Source: Dolomedes plantarius
Lineage: Eukaryota; Arthropoda; Arachnida; Araneae; Dolomedidae
Direction: 5' to 3'
DNA: 64,000 bases
NCBI GenBank assembly: GCA_907164885.2
Contig: OU015490.1
Location: 96,636,104 to 96,700,103, forward strand
In this document: in pieces, positions 22,106 to 33,402 of the stretch
Layout of the letters: each line of letters starts with the position of its first letter
How positions within the stretch are numbered: the stretch's first letter is position 1
The notes under the pieces: generated by a model
What the model was told of the DNA's origin: nothing
Database searches by the model: none
The model's input: the letters and a program-made list of their open reading frames with translations, nothing else
Translations under genes and position numbers: made by a program

Positions 22106-22682
22106 AAACACATTTTAATAACACAGTTGATAGGGAATGTGATGGCCGCTACACAATCTCTTTGCCGTGGGTGCGGGAGGGAACTTTTATTTTAAATAAC
22201 AAATCAGTTGCTGAAATAAGATTAAAAACGACAGTAAAAAAACTGAAAGAAACTGGACATCTTGAAGCCTACCAAAAAGTGTTTCGAGAATGGTTGAATG
22301 AGAATATCATGGAAGAAGCAATAGACACTGAAATTGAACTTTCTCAGTGCTATTATTTACCACACCAGGCTGTAGTCAAAGAATCCTCCACGACAAAGAT
22401 TCGTCCTGTTTTTGACGCGTCTGCGAAGGACAAAAATTCCCTTTCCTTGAACGACTGTTTGGAAAAGTGACCCAACCTAATAGAATTGATTCCGAGTATT
22501 TTAAATCGCTTTCGGCTTGGAAAATATGGGCTCACAGCTGATATACGCAGGGCTTTTCTCCAAATTAACATCAACCTGCAAGATAGAGACTATCAGCGAT
22601 TCCTTTGGTGTGAAGAGGGCAATCCTGAAAAATTGAAAGACATAGACGTCTAGTTTTCGGAGTCAGCTCAAGTCCTTTTATA
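22106..22682 (+). pseudogene. BEL/Pao reverse transcriptase, N-terminal half
   Basis: Reads GRYTISLPWV, then IRPVFDASAKD, SLNDCL, a stop at 22468, ADIRRAFLQI and RFLWCEEG, with another stop near 22651. These are the fingers and first palm motifs of BEL/Pao RT; ADIRRAFLQI carries the first catalytic Asp. The stops make it inactive. It continues into the next frame at 22683 after a frameshift. Confidence 0.85.
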
Positions 22683-23846
22683 TTGGCAGCCGCGTTAGAA
22701 CATCTCATGACAAACTCACCCAAACACTTGGAAAGAGTGGCTAATAAATTAAGAAAGTCGATGTATGTCGACAATTGTGTTACTAGCGTAGACTCTTTAG
22801 ATGGATTAAAGGACTTTGTCCACAAATCAAGGGAACTTATGTTCTCGGGAAAATTGGATCTCCGAAGCTGGGTATACAATAAACTTAGATCTGAAGATTG
22901 GGAAGAAGACATTTTAGAAACTCCTTTCTCACTAATGCCAGAAACTCAGAGCAACGAGTTACATAAGGAAGAAGTTGTTTCTCTGTTAGGTCTTAAATGG
23001 AACGTTAGAAATGATACATTGAGCTGTGACCTGAAAAATATTAACGTTATTTTCGATGGCCAAATAAATAATCGGCTAATTTTGTCTACAGCAAACCAGA
23101 TCTACGATCCTCAAGGTTTTTTAACTCCAGTAACATTGATGCCAAAAATACTATTACAAGAATGCTGGAAACTTAAAATTGGTTGGGATGACGAGCTTCC
23201 TAAAACGATTTCCAAGAAATTCGCAGATTGGGTATACCAATTAAAACTTTTAGACGGTATAGAAATTCCACGAAAGTTTCCTGAAATAAATGAAAGCACA
23301 TCTTTGCATGTTTTCTGTGATGCAAGTTGTTCTGCATACGCGACGTGTATATTCCTTAGATGTGAAACCGAACAACTGGTAGAATGTCAAATGATACAAG
23401 CCAGATCTAGGGTTGCTCCAATTAAAACAACCTCGATCCCAAGACTTGAATTATTGGCTTGTATGATCGGGGCAAGATTAGCGCACAGTGTCAAGAATGA
23501 TTTGTCCTTAGAAGAAATCCAAACGTTTTATTGGTCAGACTCAGGAAACGCGATTTATTGGATCAAACGAAATGAGAACTGGGCCACTTTCGTTTATAAC
23601 AGGGTGAAAGAAATCAGATCTTTGAGCGACCCTGGAATGTGGAATCATATAGCTGGACCCTTGAATCCCGCTGACTTACCTTCTCGAGGATGCAGTCCTG
23701 AAACTATCTCCAAATCTAAATGGTGGGAAGGTCCTGATTGGCTAAAGAATCCTCCCGGTGAATGGCCCAAATTCGAAGCATTTCCAGATTTTAATAATAA
23801 CAAATTCGGAAAAGAAAAAGACAGTGATCGGTGCAACCAATATTGA
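22683..23846 (+). pseudogene. BEL/Pao reverse transcriptase C-terminal part and RNase H
   Basis: A 387-codon open stretch. Near residue 28 is SMYVDN, the RT catalytic motif in the YVDN form. Near residue 100 is LLGLKWN, then ANQIYDPQGFLTPV. RNase H follows from about residue 210 (HVFCDASCSAY, RLELLACMIGARLA, FYWSDSGNAIYWI). The tail has NPADLPSRGC and WWEGPDWL. This part is uninterrupted, but the upstream frame is broken, so no polyprotein can be made. It is the best-preserved piece of this retrotransposon and is distinct from the fragment at 10.8-12.1 kb. Confidence 0.9.
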
Positions 23847-24507
23847 GAGTCCGATTAAACAAATTTATGACCAGATATCTTCATATAGCAAATTAGTGCG
23901 CGTCACAGCCTGGATTTTGAGATTTTCGTTTAATTGTAAGCCAAGTAATGTTAACAAGAACTTAAGCAATTTAACGTTAGAAGAAATGAACAAAACTGAA
24001 CTAGGGGAATTGCAAGTAGAGGAATTGCAACTAGAGGAATTGTACACAACTATCTGCGATACAGAGAGTATTATCAACTCCAGACCCTTAACATATATAT
24101 CAGAAGATTCATCACATTTAATAGCTTTGACTCCAGAGATGTTCATGAAAGATATTCGTGACACAGGAGGGCCAGACTTCGACAATATCGATGAGACAAT
24201 AATGCACAGAAAATACGCATACAGACAGAAAATCAGAGATGATCTTCGTCGCCGTTTTCGCAGTGAATACCTGGGATATTTAAGAGAATGCACAAAAAAT
24301 CGAAAATCAAGTGTCGAGATCAAAGAAGGCGATCAAGTCTTCATAGATGATGGTCAGCTGAGACGTATTGATTGGCCATTAGCAAAGGTGATAAAAGTAT
24401 ACCCAGGGAAGGATGGTCAATCCCGACTTGCAAGAGTAAAAACTAAAACAGGAGAACTTTTGCGTCCTTACCAACGTCTTTGTCCTTTAGAGCTCCAGAG
24501 AAGTTGA
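23847..24507 (+). pseudogene. BEL/Pao integrase with catalytic core deleted
   Basis: The N-terminal region (VRVTAWILRF, then LTLEEMNKTE) runs into a short glutamate/leucine repeat (GELQVEELQLEEL). It then jumps to ESIINSRPLTYI, ALTPEMF, YLGYLRE, GDQVFI and LARVKTKTGELLRPYQRL, which are downstream of the DDE core. The zinc-binding region and most catalytic residues are therefore missing. The stop is at 24505. The deletion joint lies near 24000-24050 and may have used the small repeat. Confidence 0.85.
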
Positions 24508-25127
24508 GGACTTGAACCTGCGACAATATTTGTCAGGAGAAGCTCCGATTGCTCAGTTACGGCATCTTAAAAAGACCAAGTAAGACCGGATGGTGAAACC
24601 CGTTGATAGACTGGGACATAATCGGCTACCAAATCGAGTATTACAGACATCTTCCATACTCAAGGTGGAAATATGTCGCCGAATTCGAAAGAACGCGATC
24701 AAGTGACGTAACAGCAGCATCACCAGACAATTTCCCAGCTCATCCTGGACTTATGTAACGACGATTATAACTGTTTTGATCGCGAAGCATGATAGACGTC
24801 TCAATCAGAGATGAAAAAACTCCCATTAATCAATATTCAATGTTTGTAAATAGTTAGACATGAAATTGTATATCTTTTAATGTCCGTAATGTAATGTAAA
24901 GTATCTAACCAAGGAAATATAATAATATTCATTCTGAGTGTTTTAGTATGACTTCCGTTTTCATATTCATTAAGAATAATATAGCAACTTGATGTAATGA
25001 ATAACCAGCGTGACGAATAACCAGCAGCAAAAAAGAACGACATGGGAACATGCAAGGTAAGAAACTTTATTTGATATTCAATTAAAGTAAATAATTCTAT
25101 AAGAGAATATTCAGATCCCACATTGGC
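24508..25127. other. probable BEL/Pao 3' end, no gene
   Basis: Follows the integrase stop. TGTCGCCGAATTCG near 24674, after GGTGGAAATA, could be the start of a 3' LTR. The rest is AT-rich with no motif. Confidence 0.35.
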
Positions 25128-25790
25128 CTTGGGATATTCTGTGGAGCGACGAGGCTCATTTCTACCTCAATGGGACAGTGAACATACAGAATTGCCGCAT
25201 TTGGGCTAAGGAAAATCCGCGGATCCAGACTGATTTTCCCCTACAGTCTCCAAAGGTCACTGTCTGGTGTGGATTCACGGCGTTATTCATCCTTGGGCCA
25301 TTCTTCTTTGAGGAAATCGGTGAACGTGGGCCTGTCACATGTTCCGTTACGGGCCGTCGGTACCATGACATGCTGCAGCCGTTTGCTGTAAAGCAACTAC
25401 AGTAAAGGCGGGTCCTTACATCGACCATTTTCATGCAGGATGATGTGCTCCCACATATCCATGGGTCCGTAAAGGCGTTCTTGCTACAACACTTCACAGA
25501 GGAACGTGTTATTAGTCGCTCCTTTCCTAATCCATGACCACCACGTTCGCCGGATCTAACTCCGTGCGATTTCTGGTTATGGGGCAATTTAAAAAGTCTA
25601 GCGTATGGTGGAGGTGTTGCGACGTTGAATGACTTAAAGAACTCCATAATGCTTCATGTGCGAAGCCTCATAATTGATCAGTTACGATCTGCTGTTGAAC
25701 ACACTGTCCATCGACTTGAAATTTTGCAGGTGAATGAAGATGGTCACGGAGAGCAGCTTTCCCTACATTGTCCTGGATACGATTAACAAC
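25128..25790 (+). pseudogene. mariner-like transposase, C-terminal two thirds
   Basis: Plus strand. WSDEAHFYLNG (first catalytic Asp, about 25144) is followed by NCRIWAKENP and VTVWCGF, then MQDDVLPHIHGSV (second Asp). A stop replaces a Trp, and then comes PPRSPDLTPCDFWLWG (third block), followed by LHVRS and LEILQVNE near the end. It is a DDE_3/mariner-type enzyme lacking the N-terminal DNA-binding part. Stops are present. A 3' non-coding tail continues to about 26118, ending in an ATTATAACCACCCGGTA phrase. I remember very similar proteins from spiders. Confidence 0.85.
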
Positions 25791-26379
25791 TATTCCTCTT
25801 GTGCAATTTCGTCCTAATCTGTTCCTGTTTCTGCAAACTGAACTGTTTTAGTTTCTCCCTTACCTTTACTTAATGTGGTTCGATGACAAGGTGATCAGAA
25901 ACTAGTCAATAAATGTTAATATTGTTTATGTATTCCGTTTTGGTCTTTTATTGTGTTAAATTTCATGTTTTTCCTGAAAAGGCGCCCTCTGGTGGACATT
26001 TTGGAACTAATTTTTTTTCGAAATTCCGTGAGCGCATCTCGTGTATAGCCCATATACAAAATTTCGTTGCATTCCGTTCACCCGTTTACGCTGTAGGATG
26101 CCGTTTATAGGGGGAGTTTAATTATAACCACCCGGTAGATTTATTTTTCTTTGCATGTATTGTATAAAGTTGATTATTATCAGAGTTTCGGCAAATACAG
26201 TTTTTGGATTTATGTAAGGCATTTATTACATATCCTATTTTTTACAGAATTTTGTTTTTATTTGGGATATAAGTGGTCGGTTCTAGAAATGAGGGATTAA
26301 AAATGGAACTATTATATAAGACTTTAAGTTATGTAAAAAGTATTTAAGCCAAATTTAATTTACAGAACAAAAATATCTA
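25791..26379. other. 3' tail of mariner-like element, then AT-rich spacer
   Basis: Non-coding. Probable element terminus near 26118; nothing recognised after it. Confidence 0.4.
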
Positions 26380-26720
26380 CAAATAAATATTTCTAGATTT
26401 ATTTTATCAGCAAAATTATTCATGATTTGATCAAATTTTAATATCCTCAGGCTCTATTGAAAGTATTTCAAAGCTGTTTAGTCTCTACTGCGATATTGTT
26501 GGTCTCAGGTATGTTTTAATTAATTTTAATCTAGAAAAGCTGCTGCTCCCGATTCCAATTTGGAAAGCCAGCAGCTCTGTCATTCGTAGCGATGAATTTT
26601 TGAATTTTTATGGGTTTCAGAAATATTAAGATGGAAGAATGTTTTGATGCTTCCATTTCTTCAACCAGCATATCCAGATATACATCTGCATGTTTTACAC
26701 ACTTCGTTTGGTCGTTATTA
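26380..26720 (-). pseudogene. hAT transposase C-terminal (dimerisation) fragment
   Basis: Minus strand reads SFSRLKLIKTYLRPTIS, a stop, RLNSFEILSIEPEDI, as in the C-terminal dimerisation region of hAT transposases of the zinc-finger (ZMYM-like) type. The upstream phrase about residues DVYLDMLVEEMEAS fits the same region. Stops break it. No terminal repeats were found. Confidence 0.7.
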
Positions 26721-27429
26721 TGAATAATTTTTACATCTGTTAACGTAATTTTCTTTCAGACATATTTTTAATTTTCCTAATCGACTTAAAGCCGGTCCTG
26801 CCCTTTAAAGTGATATGATGACTATACTAATGACCTCCTCTAATGAAAAATCACATGCAACTCATTTTTCAACACTATAAATTTTTCCCATTTTCCGCAA
26901 TTTAACTAGGAAAATATTTCGTCAAACTCAAATTTCATCCTTTGTGAAATATCTTCTCATAACTTGGTTTTTGTTGGCCATATTTTTACCCAGTTTGAAA
27001 ATTAAATGAAAACGTGAAAGATGTTTTGCTTAATTGCAAGTTTATAACTTGGAAAATACACATAAGAAATCAGCGTTTAAACATTTCAGATTATACAGCA
27101 AATCACGGCAGTTAATATTCCAATATGTTTAGTGTTGAAAATTTCCTTTCAATTGTTAACTGCAGATGGGTATTCCTCCCCACCTGTCACTTGTAAACAC
27201 TGTCTTTTCTTACGGTAAATCTTTACTCATCGGCAGAAAGAAATACCTGTTCGACTCTTCCTTGGGGAAAATATTGTTATTTGGGGAAAAGTGGGGGATG
27301 TTTGGTGACAATCTCCTCTTCTCCTGTTGACCGTTGCTTTTGACACTTTCCACCTCTCATGATAAAACAGTGCCCGAGTGACTATTTTCTGAGGGATCTT
27401 CTCTTCGGAGTAGAGCAATATGTATGTTC
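26721..27429. other. no recognisable feature
   Basis: AT-rich spacer; possibly further hAT decay (TTTTTAATTTTCCTAATCGA). Confidence 0.4.
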
Positions 27430-27582
27430 AAGCATCAGTCTGGAACGCCTGGAGCAATTTCAACCCGACTTGGTACACATATCACTTACAATCTGGAAAG
27501 AAATAAACTACGGACAGGGGGGGGGGGAAGTAAGACGCACCTAGGGAGGACATGTAAAAATATTCGAAAACGACTGATATTA

Positions 27583-28546
27583 GGGAAAACCCTTGTACCT
27601 GGGGCCATAGTGTACCTAGGGCCACCATGCTTTATTTAAATAATTATTATTTTTACTCATTGGGAGTGAGTGACAACATTGTTTCAAATCATAACAGCCA
27701 GTTTTAATGAAAGCAAGAAGAAGCTATAGTTAAATAGAAATGAAAGTCTTGATTTGATGATCAAAACTAAATTTTTTCACTTCAATTTGAAGTCTTAGTT
27801 TGTGAAATTAAGTGCAGACTTATGTTTTAATGTATAGCAGATATTTTTTGTAATCATTAAAGGAAAAAATGATATAAAAACAAAGTTTGGTTTCTGCAGG
27901 TCTTTGGCTATGGAAGCCATTTTGCCAAAAACAACAACATCTTGTACCTAGGGCCATAATCTTGTCTTGTACCTAGGGCCATAGCCTCTGGTAGAAAAGA
28001 GGTGGACGAAAACTTGGCAAGTGTAGAATTCTCACTGATACCCCCGAGAAAATTTAAAATCAAGCACAATTATTGAAAAAAGTAATTGATAAAAAAAGGT
28101 TACGAAATCTGTGTTTGAAACAGAAAATTTATGTGGGATCATTATGAAGACAATGGAGAAAAAATATACATTAGAAAATGATGAAATAATAAACATTTCT
28201 TCCTTTATTACATTGCCTACAATTAACATTTCTTCCTTACGAAGATTTTAAAAGTTGTGCAAGAACGAAATAATGGATACAAATAGTTTTTGTTATTGTA
28301 AACAGCAATTTCAGTGTTTGGAAATAACTGGCTCTAGGTACAATAGTGTTACTGTACCTAGGGCCATTTGGAATTTTTTTTAAATTTTCAATATCATTTA
28401 CAAGTTTTTTTTCTACAATTGATGTGATTTTTATTTAAAGAGAATAAAGCCCTTAATGTATACAAACTATTTTTATTATTGAAAGTTAGTAATAAGTAAA
28501 GATACTGCCATTTAAAAATAGCCGGCCCTAGGTACAAGGGTTTCCC
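27583..28546. mobile_element. 964-bp non-autonomous element with TTA target
   Basis: Inverted ends: left GGGAAAACCCTTGTACCT, reverse complement of right GGGAAACCCTTGTACCT, both running on into RGGGCC. TTA lies on both sides (27580-27582 and 28547-28549). The phrase GTACCTAGGGCCAT recurs inside, near 27609, 27945, 27970 and 28351, and inverted near 28331. It is absent from duplication arm 2. A TTA target suggests PIF/Harbinger mobilisation, which is inference. No coding sequence. Confidence 0.8.
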
Positions 28547-28890
28547 TTATTGTTGAATTCATAGTTGTTGGGGTCGTTTTAATAGTGTCGACCTATATAT
28601 ATAATCATATATATAATCGTCTAGTTTAATAGTGAAACTAGAGATGCCGTTTAAGTTAAAGTTCAGTGCCCCGCCAGCATTGGAGGGGGGGGGGGAGAAA
28701 GAATGGGTGAATATGAAATGTTCAAAATACCGAGAGAAGTGTAAAGTCCATAGTTTTCGGGGTCGTAGAGACGAATAGTGACACTCCCGATGTAGTATAA
28801 GCACATTTCATTCGATAACGGTAAAATTATTTTAACTTTTTTTTCACACATACAGGGAATTGGTCTGAATAAGCATTAATAAAAGTTTTA

Positions 28891-29160
28891 GGGCCTGTTC
28901 ACATAGAATCCGTCAACGTCAGAGTAAAAATTTGTAACCAGTCATATGCCAATCACTGATCCACTTTACCAAACAGCGCCAATGGAATCTTTAATGATGA
29001 TGCTGACGAATTCGATACGAACAGAAACTTGGGGACCTTTTTACATAGAATCCGTCAGCGTCAGCGTAAAAATTTTTAACCAAACATATACCAATTTTTG
29101 ACCCATTTAACCAATCAACGCCAACGGAATCTTTAACGGATTTTTTGTGAACATGTCCTA
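28891..29160. repeat. two tandem MITE-like units of about 135 bp
   Basis: Both units carry a GTTCACATAGAATCCGTC-type start and an internal AACGGAATCTTTAA-type block that is a reverse match of the start. Units lie at about 28891-29023 and 29031-29160. The same doublet, inverted, is at about 41128-41395 in duplication arm 2. Confidence 0.65.
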
Positions 29161-30434
29161 ACTCTAGATAGATTTAATATCCATAGAAATAGCGTAATAT
29201 GCATCTTTTAATAACTTTGTGTAATTGAACTTAAATATTTTTTCTATAATATAAAACATCCTGAATAAAACAAATGCGAGCCATGATATAATGCAAGTTC
29301 ATAACAAAAATAAATAAAATAATTAAAAAACATAATGTTACCTCGAATATCAATTTATATTCTTTAAATTTATTTAGGGAAACCAAATTTTGGTCTTAAT
29401 TCGGTTCTTTGAAAATTCTTCCTCATTTATCAAGAGATTTATTAGATTATAACAAAAAAACAGCAAGCATGACCTGAGATACAAATGATTGTGTAATACT
29501 TCAATTTCAAGGCCATCATTTCCTTTTGTTCGGGCGAAGAAAACGGAAGAACTTTTTGTCCGACTGAGATGAGCATAAATCACGCGATATTGACTAAATT
29601 GTCTATATTGGTCATTTGTCTTGCGGTAGACTGACATAAAACAAATGACAAATATAGACAGCCCATATGTGTCGAAATATCCTGTAATGCAATGTTATCA
29701 TCAAATATATTGTACTAGTCATTTCTCTTTAAAGCAAGATAAATAACTTAGATTGCTATAAGTTCAAAGAAATTGATTATAATTATAAATATTTTAGTGA
29801 AGAAAAAACTTATTCACTAGTTTCTCTAAAAAATTCACACTCGACAATAAAGTTTGAAATTCAATCATAGCGAACAAAATAAACTTATTTTACGCACTTT
29901 TAACGAGACAATTTTGCTAACCGATCGATATAGATCCATTTAGATTGGGTCGGAGGTAAAAATAAAGCAAACACGTGACCAAATGATTGTACAGAGGTAA
30001 TGAAACTGTTTCTGTTTCAAGGTTGGCAACAAAGAAATTTTCTTATGGACGTGATTGAAGTGTTGATATGAAGGTTTTTTTCGTCGGTTACTTCCAGAAA
30101 CAAAGTAGGCATGAGAATATCTAACAGGATAAAATGAACCTAAATCTGTATTTTATCGCATAATTTTTCTTTTGATAAGGATTTTCTGTTATAGCTTATA
30201 TCCTACAAGAAGACTTTTTATACGTATTTTGCTGAAACTCCGAAATGCTTTAGTGTATTCTTTTGAAGATATAAAACTTCAGATACATTTTTAATATTTT
30301 ATCCCTTATATTACTGCTAAAGATAAAATGAATTTAAATGTAGCCATGGAATCTACAGCTGACTTTTAATACAGTTATTGTAAGCCTTGAAAGTAAAACT
30401 AAACTTTCTGGCAGATATTCACTGCAATTAGAAA

Positions 30435-31616
30435 TGTTACCGCAATGTGTGAAAATCGGGCATTCTATAGAATGCCTAGGAAATCTATAGAATGCGTGAC
30501 GTTTTTAGGCTAAGTATGAAATCACTGTATTATTTTAATATTCTATATACTTTTCCTAGGTATTGTAGTTAATATCTAGACAATATATAGAATGACAGGA
30601 GCTATTCTTGCAAAGTATCAAAAGAGAGTCATAAAAGACATTTATTGACAAGAAGTATATAAAAATGAAAGAAGGAATACAAAATTAGGACTGTCTTACT
30701 GGAAAAAAATAGAAGACTAGTATGTGCTTAGTTCTTGCAACAGGGAAGGTTAGAATGGGTTTTCGCACTACAATTAATTGTCTTTTTCACACAAGAACAC
30801 TGCATATTTCTGCACTTGCTCTTGCACATACACCTGAAGAATCCTTGCCACTTCCTGTGGGCTGAGCGTTAGCAACTAAGAGGTGTTTCGTGATAAGGAA
30901 CGTTTTAAACTCTGATAGTCCTCTGGACGTAGAGAAAGCATTGTCTGATCTGACATAGAATTGGTTCAAAATTTATTAAGCAGTTCTAGAATGTCTTGTC
31001 TTAAACTCAACAACTGGCAACATATTCCTCGAGTCACCCTGGTCCTCGTAGACGTCAATAATAGGAAGTCACACAGTAGCCCCATAGATGCAGAAGAAAT
31101 TTTTTTTATCAGAAATCCTTTTTATTTCTTTACCTGTATTTCAAGAATCAATTAACAACCAAATTTGCCTTCGACATACTTCTCAACATTGAAGCAAAGA
31201 GAGCATAATATATCGACTCATTTTCTTCCATTTTCTTTACTGCCATCGTCTTATATCCATCGTCTTTACTGCCATACCCACAGATGGCATGACCGTTTCG
31301 ACGACAGTTTCTGCATGTATGGGCACCACTGGTTTCCTTCAAACAGATGCAGCAAGTAGCAGAAATGAAAGCCTCCTAAGCATGGCGTCACCGCCACTTT
31401 CATGTCTTCCGTAGGGACGACACTCCCATCCGTGTTTGGTGTAGTAGGATCTTTCTCTCTTTCTTTCATTTGCTCTTTTCCGGTTCAAGCAAGCGTCGAA
31501 AGTTTCATGCCTCGCCACATGACAATAAAATAGAAACTGGTGGGAGTATTTTATACATTAGCTGATTTTCTTTTGGCATTCTATAGAATGCCTACTTCTA
31601 CACGTTGACGGTAACA
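30435..31616 (-). mobile_element. Ginger-like element, internally deleted
   Basis: Inverted ends begin TGTTACCG and include CATTCTATAGAATGCC (left 30461-30476; right 31577-31592 inverted). On the minus strand, 31342-31270 has CRNCRRNGHAICG, a zinc-finger-like motif. About 30860-30770 reads WQGFFRCMCKSKC followed by CSCVKK, the cysteine-rich tail I associate with Ginger/GIN1-type (KRAB-A domain 2-like) transposase proteins. The integrase core is missing. Only the left terminus is kept in duplication arm 2 near 38280-38325. Confidence 0.6.
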
Positions 31617-31728
31617 AACATAGATATAGACATGGTACATTAACGAGGCACCAGAAAGCAGGGCTCCATACCCTCGGTATGGATAATTTTTTGTGGCTAT
31701 ATTTCCGTTCTCAGGATTAAAAGAAAAC
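31617..31728 (-). repeat. short dispersed repeat, copy B
   Basis: Inverted copy of the 16589 and 34778 repeats, directly outside the Ginger right end. It contains the perfect stem-loop CCATACCCTCGGTATGG (7-bp stem). It runs into a CA/TA microsatellite. Confidence 0.8.
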
Positions 31729-31740
31729 ACACACACGCAC

Positions 31741-31858
<118 letters not shown>

Positions 31859-31859
31859 T

Positions 31860-32868
31860 TTAATGATATTTATAGTGAATATAAATACACTTCAGGTGCA
31901 CTTAAAATTTCATATTTTAAAACGCGTAATTTTAAAGTTTTCCCGAATCTTACGGACCCTATTATTTTACGAATGAAATATTCAGTTCAATTATTTTTGC
32001 TCTGAAATTTCAACTTCTAAAAAAAAACCATCTTTCTAAAAGCGTCTAAGCTAGGGGAAAGAAACCAGAAACAATACTTAAATCATCGTCTTTTTTGCAT
32101 TCCCATTTCTTTTTCCGTAAATCAACCTTTTTCTCTTTCATCAAATTTCATACGTAAAATGTCTTTTGGCTATAAAGCTTTTCAAATTTTATTCTTTTTA
32201 TCCGATTATTCTTTGAATCATACCCTTTCTTTACACAGAAAATGTCGGAGTTGTTTCGTAACTAAGAACTCAATTTCCACGCTCGAAATCATTGTTTGTA
32301 ATCTTAGATATCTAATTCATTTCAGGTGTGTTGCTCGTCTGCATTTATATGAAACCTTAGATCAGTGGTGTGCAATCTATGGGTGGTGATCCCCACAGGG
32401 GTCACTAAAGAAATTATAGGGCCCACGGATAGTTTGAAGTATATTTATATCATTAAATTAATTAATTAAAATTGTACTTTAATTTTTCTGCAATTACGTA
32501 ATTTTAGTATTTTTATGTGTTACAAATTACACTATTATATGACATCGTTAAATAAGGTGTCAATCAATCAATACTGTCAAGGAAACAAAAACAAGCACAT
32601 TCCAAATTAAACATTTCATGAACAAAATGCGAGCAAATCAAAGGGGAATAAACACAATGCAAGATATATAAATACCATGGAATGCAAAAAACAAAACTAC
32701 CTCAGAAATTACTTGAAATTCGCGTGCGTGATTAATACACAATTTTCAATACACATCTCTGAGAAAGAACACATCACATTTTACAAGTGTATATAAAAAC
32801 CACTTAAATTAAAGCAATTGAAAAGTACACATTTCAGAAACAAATGAAAGACATTCCAACAAAATGAA
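31860..32868. other. no gene; possible hAT terminus at 32363
   Basis: AT-rich. At 32363, CAGTGGTGTGCAATCTATGG resembles a hAT terminal repeat (CAGTGGTNNNCAA). The matching opposite end was not found. Confidence 0.35.
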
Positions 32869-33072
32869 TCACTCCGCGGTATTAGGAAGGTGCCGTGGTA
32901 CATTAGAAATGTACTGATTCACAGGGATCTGAGATTCGAACCCATTCGGCAACACGTGAAAGATCTCGCGTTTAACTTCTACAACAGATTATATTTAATA
33001 GACAACGAAGAAATAGCTAATCTCCCCTACTACGACCCGAGAGAATGCTATAGGCGTCCTAAGGCCACTTAA
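32869..33072 (+). pseudogene. Jockey-type non-LTR retrotransposon ORF2 C terminus
   Basis: Reads VPWYIRNVLIHRDLRFEPI, then NFYNRL, ending CYRRPKAT and a stop at 33070. The pattern PWYIRN..IHRDL....I and a basic RRPKAT end is the C terminus of Jockey-clade ORF2 as I remember it. This is the last roughly 65 codons; the reverse transcriptase is absent, so the copy is not explained by simple 5' truncation alone if the left edge is a later deletion. A 3' UTR follows and ends in an ATT-rich microsatellite (33322-33390). Confidence 0.7.
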
Positions 33073-33321
33073 ATTATTTACACTGGTCTCCTTCCCCATT
33101 CTTAACTTTCTCTCCAGTCTCTTCTAAACTCTAAATTACAATTGCCGGAGCTTCTGATTCTGACCCGTCATTTTTTGATGGATCGACCTCAAGACTCCTT
33201 ACTGAATTTTGCTTAATCGTCTGCTACCGTATCTTTTTTTTTCTAAAATCTGCCGCATTAAATAGTTAACAAATTTATGTTTATTTACTTATTTATTTAT
33301 TACTATTATTAGTTTTATTTA

Positions 33322-33327
33322 TATTTA

Positions 33328-33364
<37 letters not shown>

Positions 33365-33390
33365 GATTATCATTATTATCATTATTTTTT
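33322..33390. repeat. (TTA)n microsatellite
   Basis: ATT repeats with interruptions after the Jockey 3' UTR. Confidence 0.85.
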
Positions 33391-33402
33391 AACTTTCAAG
33401 TC

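Larger units (their letters stand above)
27430..30434. repeat. inverted duplication B, arm 1 (partner 38265-41690)
   Basis: Matches the reverse complement of 38310-41690. Shared landmarks are CTGGAACGCCTGGAGCAATT near 27444, GTGACACTCCCGATGTAGT near 28778, the paired GTCAGCGTCAGCG blocks near 29056, a CAAATGACAAATATAGACAG stretch near 29643, and AATTAGAAATGTTACCG near 30427. Arm 1 carries the extra element at 27583-28546; arm 2 carries a Tc1 at 39000-40405. Confidence 0.75.

Noticed and set aside
24167..24323. Minus-strand frame at 23865-24323
   Set aside because: Antisense of the BEL/Pao integrase remnant.
25162..25647. 161-codon minus-strand frame
   Set aside because: It is the complement of the plus-strand mariner-like transposase, whose catalytic motifs are clear.
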